Below are positions 54,707 through 64,000 of a DNA stretch of 64,000 nt, piece by piece. The DNA comes from Marisa cornuarietis (Eukaryota > Mollusca > Gastropoda > Architaenioglossa > Ampullariidae), in assembly GCA_004794655.1 (NCBI GenBank), contig SMMW01000172.1:124001-188000 (forward strand), in the 5' to 3' direction. The notes below the pieces were generated by a model. It had not been told where the DNA came from and did not search any database. It was given only the letters and a program-made list of their open reading frames with translations. A program made the position numbers and the translations under genes. How positions within the stretch are numbered: position 1 is the stretch's first letter; every line of letters begins with the position of its first letter.

Positions 54707-55465
54707 GAGGTAATTCTCTGTCCTCTCTGCCGTAGACGACCTTCGTGATATCTGGTAGCAGGCTCACCTTGCGCGCCGACCTCGCATAGCTACTAAAGGC
54801 CGTCTACCTTGCACAGTGCTCCTCTAGTCACCTGTACACAAGGTCATTTTTAATTACTTGTGGTCTCTAGCTGTGGACACGTGGTCGATTTTTAGTCTAG
54901 ACTTTAACCGTGGGAGATTTTCTGGTCCTACTGAGAGTTGCAACACGACAGTGTTTAAGTGCATCTGCACAGGCATTCACAATCAGAAGATCCGAAAACG
55001 TTCAGTGAAAAGCAGAAGAAAAAAAAAGCACGAGAGTTAAGCCAGATTCTTAGCGCGTATCAAAATCAAATTGGGGTCGTTAGATTCGACATGAATTTCT
55101 TGCAGGTATTATCTCACTTGTGTCCTGGCTTTCCTTCAGATTTCATTCACGACTCATACCATGCGAATATGATTTAGAATACTTGTTGCCAGTTGAACCA
55201 GAATGATTGATAAGAATCCGATGTGTTACTATAAATATAGATGCAAACATGTATATATTATGAAGATTAAAAGGTAAATATAGTATCACGAGTTTTGGGT
55301 CGTTGGGAGGGAAGTGCTTGAGATTCTCAGGGCTAGCTTTTTGTGACAGCAGTGCCCGTCTCCTTACCTCTCCCTTCCCAGTCCTTTAAGAGGCCAATTA
55401 CTTCTTCGACAACCGGGTCAGCTGGGGATGTCTGCTTCTATGGGTGCCTCGGGCGCTGATAATAT

Positions 55466-55633
55466 GGCACGGTCTGGTGGCGCAGCGGTCATCAATACAG
55501 TGAGGATTGGCTCTCCTGGGTTCAGATCTCGTCTCGATCACCCTGTTCTTTTTTTACGTGGAATCTGTTTACAGGGTTGGCTGCGTTGCCGTGATATGGA
55601 ACCTTAGCTGCTGGCTCGGCGTAAAACGCCAAA
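55466..55633 (+). mobile_element. tRNA-derived SINE, copy S5 (best head)
   Basis: This copy shows the head best. Box-A-like TGGTGGCGCAGCGGTCA (55475-55491) is followed about 35 bases later by box-B-like GGTTCAGATCTCG, the spacing of an internal RNA polymerase III promoter. The body continues with AATCTGTTTACAGGGTTGGC, GCGTTGCCGTGATA and CTGCTGGCTCGGCGTAAAAC. The 3' tail is replaced by C-rich sequence. Confidence 0.75.
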
Positions 55634-58600
55634 TACCCCACTCCCCTCCTAGGTCGCTAATGGTCTAACCTCTCGGTTCTAACTTTCACGCTATAAAGGT
55701 CGTTTCAAGTTTTCTACAGCTCGCATTGTGCCATCGCTTGGTCATCTGTACTATGATCTTCCCACTGGTAGTAAATATTAATATCACCTATTTAATATGT
55801 AACCTTCATCACGACGTGTTTTACTGAATTCATGACATGACCACCTGGTTTTGGAAGGGTGGCAAAAGTCTAGAATAGATATATTCTTGCTAGTATTACA
55901 CAGAAAACTGCATGTTGGTGTCACATGGAGATCGCCATCAGAATATTCCATCAGAGTAGAAATACTCATGCAGGCGTCCCACATAGATCTTCGCACCAAT
56001 CTTGCATGCGAACCATCTGAACCATCCTTGAGGAAACAGCCATCTACAGCAGAAAGTAGCAGATTTTCCTTTGACAGTGAAACAGCGTGGAGAGCTTTAG
56101 TCCGGTAATGACTGAGCCGAATTGTCTGAGGCAGATTTGAGGAAGAGGAGAGAGAGATTTGTCAAATATGTATATGATTACTTTCGGAGACTCCTTTGTT
56201 TAGTGCGCTGTATTCGGAGCCGGGAGAACTCCCCAAAAAAAGAAGAGGAAGCGGGTGGGGTTTATCAGCGTATAACGGGTAGGGTAGTTACGTGGTATCC
56301 AATTATAAAACGAGGTCACAATTTGAGATTGAGTCTTTATTTGACCAGCATCTTGAAGTCTGATATTACGGATAATAATTTGGCCCATTTGTTCGCCATC
56401 GAGATTCCTGAAAAGATTTTATTTAGGAGGCTTCTGCTGCCCTGTTCGCTCTGCGCCATTCGTCGACCTTCTTTCGAGGAGTTTCAGCATTTTGGGGAAA
56501 GGAAACGAGTTGGCAGCCTGTTTCCAATATTGCATAAGCTCCCTCCTTACAGAACAGCATTATTGTCATCGCGTGGCGTGCGACACGAAATGGGACTGAA
56601 TCCCACGCGTTTTGACTTGACCGGAAATGAATTCCGCGGGATGAAGTTGGGACTTACCATCGTCTACTTTATGATACGGAATTTTGATGCAATGAACCTA
56701 GAAAATGCATGCATGCAAACATCATGTATTTTTCTTGTTTTTTGGGGCATTTTTGTTGCTGAGTTGGATTGTAGGTATTTATCAGTATTTGCCAGGTGTG
56801 CCATTGGTGAGCCTCCAGGAAACGACACGATTTACGAGGAAAGTGTATTCGGGTAGCACCTCAGACATCTGGGTGATAAGGCAGTATATCTCCATGGGTA
56901 GGTTTTTCTTAAAATAATTTCTGTTGTTTTTCATAGATGTGATGTCCGTCTCTTCCAATTTTTGTATCTCTTGAAACATGGACATCTAATGGGAAGTGGA
57001 GAAGTGTAGCTTTTAAACCGCTTAAATGAAACTGGTATTCAAGTATTTTATTTCTTTGAAGACCTACTCTTGTAGTTCGTATTGTAACGCGAGGGTATAC
57101 ATCACAAAGATGATCATTGTGAGAGTACGAGTGAGTTGAAATCAGTGAAGGAAGTTTAATCAGATAATCAAAAAAGAAGTTCTTCAACGACGTAAAGTAA
57201 TTGGTTCAACCTCAGCAAGAGCTAAACGAAAGAAAGGTGTGTAGCCTCTGCTATAGACAGTAAAACATTTCTCTCGTTTTCTTGTCTTGAGAAAGCCCCT
57301 AGGTCATATAAGATTACATTTGCTGACAGCACTAACAGCTGGAATTTTTTTGTGGAAAGAGGGGAAGCAGAGGTTGGATGCTTAGTTTTTGCCGTCCATT
57401 ACAAAGCTGTTGCTGTGAATTATATATTTACTAATGTTGTATTTGACCAGATGTCTTCACAAAAAGCCTAGCGGACATCTGCGACAGCAATAAACTAGAA
57501 ACACGGAAGACAATGTCAATGTGGATAGCAGTTTCACACAACAAAAGCGACAAAAATCCACTGTAACTGGTTCTCTTAAAGATGTTGGAGAAGGACATTA
57601 ATTCGAATTCCGCTCGTGGCAGCCATAAATATTGTTGTATTTTATTCTTTTCATTAATTTTGGCCGCCTTTTTTCCGATCCTCTTCATCTTCTTGATCAC
57701 AAATGGAGAATCGCTCTAGGCGACCACAGTTCGTACATTATTTTATGCTCGAAGATGTGATTAACTGAACGAAATACAAGTAAAGTTAAATCTTTTTTTT
57801 TAAAAAGTGTCAGTTTTTTTCTCGAAATCACCAAAACCTCTGTGTATATGATAATAGCCATCAACTTTCTCTCACTCACGCAGTAACACACCAACCGAGA
57901 GAGAAAAAGAGAGAGAAGAGGTATAAAGCATTTTCAGACGCAAAGATTCTAGATGTAGGAGAACACTGTTCTATGTTAAAGGCAAAATATAATATGTCGC
58001 ACAAATGAGGCGGAATTTTTGGACGAAACATAAAGATTTTTGGAGTAAGTAGGAAGTCTTATTATACGCGTCTGATGTCTTTTTACGTTAGCAAACAGCA
58101 ACAAGAGCGGCTGTAGCGGAGTGGAAAAGCCCTTCGAGCAAATGGAATGAAACGTGGCCATAAATGAGACCTTTATTCTTGTAGTCTCCGAAATGTTACT
58201 CGCCTTATTTGCAAGGGACGGGGTCTGTTTTTTAAAAGTACAGATTTAGTGAGAGAGATGGACTGGGGAGAAGGAGACGAGAGACAGAATGTTAGACGCA
58301 GTAAAAGTAGGAGAATCACTGTGTAAAGCCGGAACATATTTGGTGTAAAAGTTGATGAAAATATGATCGAATTTCACTGTTGACCAGTGAAGAACCTTTG
58401 AACAAAGATGTTTGTACAGTGCTGAGGCTGCGGATTCAAACAGGAGACAAACTTCTGGAGTGGAAGGTATTGCCGGAAGAGCAAAGCTTTCAACGTGAGC
58501 GCCGTCCATATTTACGACCCAAGAGGACCGGAGAACTGTGTGGACCTCTGAGGTTCGTAACTTTTGCGAATGTGCGACTCTGCCTTGTTTTCGGTCTTAC

Positions 58601-61342
58601 TGTGAAATGCATTTGGAGTGAGTACAGTTTCGAGGGTGCTGTCGTGTACAATCAAATGCGTTTCTTCTATTGGAGTTATAAACGTTTAGTAGGTGCTGCC
58701 GGCAGCACGGGATTCTAATAAAATGATTGGTCGGAAGCGTAGGCGTCTCAGAGGTACGTAGTCTTTTGGTGCATTCGCCGCAAACAATTTAATAAAAATA
58801 AATAAATAAAAATGATTGCCGACAAGAATCAGTAGGGAAATGTATAGCAGAGCAGAACTGTTTGAAGACGTGCAACGAGTGGCCATACTGTCTTTTTAGC
58901 ATTTAATCAATTGGCGATATTGCTTTTTCTTTCTTCAACGATACACTGTCATGGCGCACCCTTCAACATACAGATGAACACATCTCTCAGTATTCTATAT
59001 AAACGAGTGAACTTAAAAAACCAAAAGATTATTTGTAAATGTGCACTGATAACACTGAAGGATTCCGGTTTTTAACCACGTTGATCGAGCGTAAACTACA
59101 CACTCATTCTCAGAGAACATTATAAAATTGTTAGAAATATGCTTACTGCTCTTAAACGTAGTTGAAATTCATTCAATTGTCAGAGAATGTGAAATAATCT
59201 TCTGGAACAAAATATACACTAGAGACAGATAAAGAAGGAATTAAAACAGAAATAAATGTCGTGTGATAAGGAAACTAAAAAATAAAAATATTTCTTTATG
59301 TGAGTCTTGTAAGCTAGAGAATTGTTAGCTAATTGAGATAGTATTACCTGTGTTATTTACAATGGGAAGTCGACAGTTGGACAGCGAGTGATAACATTCA
59401 TGCTTTGTCGAGCGGATCGAGGGGAAGAGATAGGAGATAATTACTCGCAGGGGAACCAATTTTTTTTTAAAGACCCATCCGATTCGTCCGAGTTGTAAAC
59501 AGATTCTGGTAGGTAGCGATAAATATATTCTTTAAATTTCAGCGCCTGAAACACAGGCGTTTATTTATTATCTATTTTCAAAGTTGGTAATTTGCACCTA
59601 TAGTCAGCAAGTACCGCAAATCTCGCTCCCGCGCGCGAATAGAGTGCAACGTCACAACCGGTGATGTCCACACTGTGTCTGGGTAAACATATAATGACCA
59701 GAAGGTGGAGAAATACATCGGGTTCATCAGACGATCTTCATTTATCGTGCTCTAATAGCGAAAACTAGTGTGAAACACTGTTCTATAGCCTTGAAGGTAT
59801 TAAACCTCACATGTTTATACCTGAGGATTGCGAAAGTTGAAAAGTCCAAACACAAAATTCTCTGGTAGCAGACGACGAAGAACGACTTCACAATACAACA
59901 TGGTAAGCATCGTTGATGTTCGTAAAGTTTTGCAAGCTGCAGGTGACCATTACAATTTATGTTCGTCCGTTTACTTACGTACTATCACAATAAAACCCAG
60001 ATGTGAAAATGTACCATTTGGAGGTTTATATACAGTTACTCATACGGTTGTCTGTGTAAATAACCGTAAGAGAAAGACAGACTTTCATCCGCACAAATTA
60101 AAAAGAAGGAAAAGCATATATATATAATTTTTTTTCGAGAACGCTGTTGCCAATATTCTTTATCATTTACTGTGTGCATGTTACTAACAACATAGTGTCG
60201 CCGGTCACACCTATAATACTGTGGCTTGAAAGGTCGAAGTACATTTATCGAGATAACTTCAGGTGTTCGTGCAGCTGCCCTGTTGTTGGACGAGAAAAAG
60301 CATGATTCTGTGTAGCAGGCATGGGCCCTGGAAGCCGGCGCTTTTGCGGTAACTTAAAACCCTCTTGTATCTTCAGCCTATACATTACTGGCAACATTCA
60401 GGAGCAAAGTGGGGTTCGCATACGACAGACTACGAAGGAAGTTGATGCATTGTCTTTTCCACGATGAATCTTTTTTGGGAACGAATGTGCACTTCTTCCG
60501 TCATTATGTTTTCCTATGCATTCAGTGACACAATAGTTTCCATATCTACGCTCAGGCTTTCAAGATTCGATATTTTATGACAACTTGTACCAGTCATGAT
60601 GCCACCGGTACTGATGTCACAGGACTTCGGGCCCGAATGGAGATTTGAACAGGCGAGGAAATCGTTTTTATTCATTTTTTTCCAGATTCTTGTTTCTCTT
60701 TGCGATTTCGTTTTCGAGGCTTTAATAAGTGACATAAAAAGAGTCTTTTGAGCGTGTATGTCGCCAGTCGGGTAGGTCTTTTAAATGCGCCAGCTAAAGT
60801 ACTAACCGCCTGAAGATGCTTTTGTTTTCTATCAAGAAGAGTACCATGTCCGACCTGTGGTTTCAGCTGAGATGCTTCGCTTAATGTGCTTGCTCTTTGC
60901 ATCGTCAGAAACATCAGTAGCTTCATCAACAACAAATGCTGCTGCAGCGTGATTCTGCTTTGTTGATTTACGAGAAAGGATAGGAGCTTTAAGATCTTCG
61001 AGATGCTTGTTTATTTTGCTCAGCTGAGGGAGCAGAGTATCAAAAGATGCAAGAACACTGTTTTTTCATCTGTAACATTTAACTTGCGTGGCATTAGAGG
61101 GAACAACAGCGATAATACAGGCAATGTTTGGGTACCAAACTAGCTTAAAGTGCATTTATGAAAGGGGCAAGAGCAAAGCTGAGGAAGTAAGAAGCTTCGA
61201 ATTCAGTTGTAAAAATATGCGTCTTTTGTCTGGAAAGAGATGATTTGAATTTGGAGAGGACATTTCTGTGTATTTGCTGTTTGCGAGAGGAGAAATATTG
61301 GTCGATAGCTATGTAAGACGAGGAAAAACGAATGTGGTTTTG

Positions 61343-61343
<1 letters not shown>

Positions 61344-61413
<70 letters not shown>
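61344..61413. repeat. (CA)n microsatellite, about 35 units
   Basis: Seventy bases of uninterrupted CA, the longest pure microsatellite in the window. It lies in non-coding sequence. Confidence 0.97.
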
Positions 61414-61415
<2 letters not shown>

Positions 61416-62286
61416 CTAGCAGAAAACGGTTAATGAAGATAAAGTATGTCAATGTAAACATACAATTACGAAATTCAGAAGCCATTTTGCTTGGGAGTTT
61501 TCTGGGTTTTTTTTAGCCTTACCAGCAAATTTATGAAACCTATAGCAAGAGTACTTTTGGCTTTGTATCGATACTACCATTAGTCCAAGATGTAGAGTGG
61601 GAAGCTGGAACTTCTGCTGCATCGATTGACCATACGGCTAACAGCAGTGCTGTTTGCAATTGCCTTTAAGGTCCCGCGATCAGTATGCTTGTCAGCCTGA
61701 CTAAAGCGAATTAAGTGCCGATGACTTGCGAAAATAAGAACCAGCGAGTTGTCTTGGTGACCAGGGTCAATCGACCAACCCACTGCAGATTTGTGTTTAG
61801 CCCCTTCACGCACACTTCTAATGAGGCGAGGGCGCCGAGTTTCTCTGTACGAGCTGCTGACTTTATATACAGGACACTCAGAATTTGAACTCGCCTACGT
61901 TTAATGAGTGACATTTCCAATATTTTCACAGTGAAAGATGATTGCATAGGTGATTTTGGATCAAAGGCGAGTCGGTAGCCGTTAGGCTGCCTCACATTTG
62001 TCTCATCAGTATTAACGGTGCGCTTCTGGTGTGAAGACAGCTGCACAGTTTTAAGAGTCCACATTACACACGATCAAACACTCGCTTAGCCAGCATGGCT
62101 GCGTCGTATTCAAGGATTGGACTTTATGTCGATTATGTAACCCACTAATAACAGGCATGTTCAATCGAACACCTGTATTATGTGTTCCAAAACACGTGAC
62201 AACTGGGGTCCTTAGATTCTATCGCGTTCATAGACACACGCATTACGGTGCGGCATTAGGCCAGAGGCTAATAGTGTGACAAGGGG

Positions 62287-62370
62287 AAGTGGATGGCCGA
62301 GTGGTTAGAGCGCTGGCATTCGAACTGTGTGAGGTCTCTAACACCTCATCCCACAACGACCTTTTTTTTT
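62287..62370 (+). other. Degraded tRNA-like (SINE head) sequence
   Basis: GTGGATGGCCGAGTGGTTAG has the box A form of a type II (Ser/Leu-like) tRNA and is followed by AGCGCTGGCATTCGAAC. The expected box B has decayed and the acceptor stem does not pair, so this is not a working tRNA gene. A T run at 62361-62369 follows. It is probably the head of a tRNA-derived SINE of a different family from S1-S5. Confidence 0.45.
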
Positions 62371-64000
62371 TAAAAATGATTTTAGCAACTTGGAAATATT
62401 CTTGACATTAAAGCCAAACTTTATGCTACGGGGTGTTCTGATTAGGTCCGCGATTGTCGGATTCACTAAAAATCAGCATTTATTTGCATGATGACCTTAA
62501 ATATATCTCACAGACATTAAGGTTTTTTTCTTACGAATATTGGGCTGAAACAATGATTTCTAGGCCGGGAGACCTTTCTGGATTTCTAGTTAACTCCGTC
62601 TTAAAGAACGGGCCGTGCCTCCAAAGATGCGATGCTTTATTTGTTGTAATATTCCCCTTGGAAGCGCCTTATTTCAGACATGTTTTTTTTCTATTAACTA
62701 CTCGGAGTGTTTTAGCTAGCGGAGATCGGCTATTCCATTCCCTCCATTGCGTTCCACTGGGTTGCATACTGGGATCGGACTGTCAAATGCACAACTTTTC
62801 CGATAGCGAGTTGGAGGTGTATCTTTCTATACAAAAAAAAAGAGTCCAGAAAAAACATAATAACAAAAAATATTCCAGCTCACAGAGCTTCGACACTATG
62901 GAGTCAATTTGAAGGCCTTGCATGGCCGCTTTCCAGTTAAGTTTCCTTTACAGTTGTTTTGACATAAGACGGAATTTGTCACACGTATAATACTCTTTTC
63001 TTAAGCTTTTCCTGTAATATTTATCTGTTTTACTCGTTTACGTAATAGACTTTCCATTAAACACTGCCGAGTAAAAAAGGATTTTGTTTATATTGTTTCA
63101 GAGTTATCTGCCTTAATAACCATTATTTTTGTGTCGTCTCTCGAAGGACGAATTTCGAAAAAAGAAGACTTTGTTCTGCAGAATAGCGGATGTTCATTAA
63201 GGTTTCATTTTCTTAAAAACTAGAAATTAATGTTCCAGTTGAAGAAGTTTGAGGCTTCACTATCGCCTATACGGAGAGCTTGGTCATTAGGTTTCTTTAT
63301 GACAAGCAGTAATTTTTCATTCACATTAGTTGCTGTGCTGTTGGCCAGGACTGTGGTTAAGGATTTTTTGAAGTTCGTTTTTCTGGCTTAGAATCTAAGG
63401 TTGCATGTCTTCAGAACAGATCACTCCCTAGCTGTATACAGTAGACTGTTTCAACTCCAATTCTCCATATCTGATATTCCTTGTTTGCTTTTTATGCAGC
63501 ATAGATAGCATCACTAATTCAGTCTTTGTCTTTATCACGCTTAAAGATGTAAAGGAGTGCTTTAAATGTTTTAAAGTGTCTTGACTGAGCTCAGATACAC
63601 AAGATATTTCCTAAAATAAACGTCTCAAGATAAAGCCTACAAACACTACCACGCACACAAAGAGGTTCATTCATAAGGAATATACATTGGTATGCTTGGA
63701 TTGCCAAGACAAAAAAAAAAACAAATGGAAGATCTAGGACCCTGTGTTAATTAGCCATATCCATAGGTAATCATGACCCCTATTGTATGGTGATGTTTGT
63801 AGACTTCTCTCTCCAGAAAGGTAGGGTGTTGTTTGCTCGCGACGACACGTAAACAAATAGAAGCGATATCAAAGATTGGTTGTTTAGTTATCGCAGCAGT
63901 ACACGTGATAACGAGATACAGTATTTCTCTGTCGCTTAATAGGAACGATTATTATTGTTCAGTTAATAAGAATACGTTTGGTATGACGTAGAGACTATTA

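Larger units (their letters stand above)
50686..64000. other. Intron sequence downstream of the last DDX1 exon found
   Basis: More than 13 kb without a recognisable DDX1 exon or other gene. It holds M5, G2 and M6 (51075-52875), RTE copy III (54250-54706), SINE S5 (55466-55633), a CA repeat (61344-61413) and a degraded tRNA-like sequence (62287-62370). The stretches 52876-54249, 54707-55465, 55634-61343 and 62371-64000 contain only open frames without recognisable domains. Confidence 0.6.

Noticed and set aside
56122..56856. A protein-coding gene of 244 codons
   Set aside because: No ATG in roughly the first 155 codons, no recognisable domain, and no splice context tying it to DDX1.
62287..62370. 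A tRNA gene
   Set aside because: Box A is good, but box B is decayed and the acceptor and T stems do not pair. Kept only as a tRNA-like SINE head.
62454..62912. A 152-codon open frame near the right end
   Set aside because: A frame of this length is expected by chance in a window this size, and nothing in the translation is recognisable.
50686..64000. The next DDX1 exon (Glu-Met-Trp-Ser start)
   Set aside because: I looked for ATGTGG after an acceptor in the right phase and found no convincing candidate; it is presumably beyond the window.
1..64000. CRISPR array, bacterial operon or phage module
   Set aside because: The window is eukaryotic. The tandem repeats present lack a repeat-spacer arrangement and no cas-like gene is encoded.

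Overview
This window is animal nuclear DNA. It holds one recognisable host gene, on the + strand: the 5' two thirds of DDX1, an ATP-dependent DEAD-box RNA helicase with a SPRY domain inserted in its first RecA domain. Seventeen exons between 6464 and 50685 join without a reading-frame conflict, use GT/AG splice sites and encode about 475 residues, from the Q motif through motif III and the linker to the second RecA domain. The initiator exon was not found. The 3' exons, with the second RecA domain, lie beyond 64000. The small exons, the AT-rich introns, the RTE/BovB-like and L2/CR1-like LINEs and the tRNA-derived SINEs suggest a marine invertebrate. A mollusc, possibly a gastropod, is my best guess, and that is inference only.

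Layout. 1-6463: upstream or first-intron sequence with a possible DNA-transposon relic, a SINE and a long 5'-truncated L2/CR1-like LINE (LINE A). 6464-13769: eleven closely spaced exons covering the Q motif, Walker A and the SPRY insert, with an old LINE A copy and a Rex1/L2-like relic in the intron at 7280-8638. 13770-22431: an 8.7 kb intron with a LINE A 3' fragment, a 36-bp minisatellite and other relics. 22432-26359: four exons carrying motifs Ia, Ib, II and III. 26360-39689 and 39765-50579: introns of 13.3 and 10.8 kb packed with nested transposons, each followed by one exon. 50686-64000: intron sequence, again with repeats.

The main non-gene structure is transposon nesting at 35-55 kb. 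A family of short elements with termini close to TTTAAAGGGCAACACGAG occurs at least six times between 35.2 and 52.9 kb and encodes nothing I recognise. A nearly full-length RTE LINE (45205-48793) has inserted into one of them and left a target-site duplication. Its roughly 1030-codon endonuclease/reverse-transcriptase frame is broken by one stop codon. Two further RTE copies, one internally deleted and one a 3' fragment, lie nearby. A second inverted-repeat family (GGGGCCAGTTGCACAAC) and a five-copy SINE family complete the picture. In DDX1 the point worth checking is that the DEAD box reads DECD, with the motif split across an exon junction. I saw no RNA gene, CRISPR array, operon or new multi-gene system.
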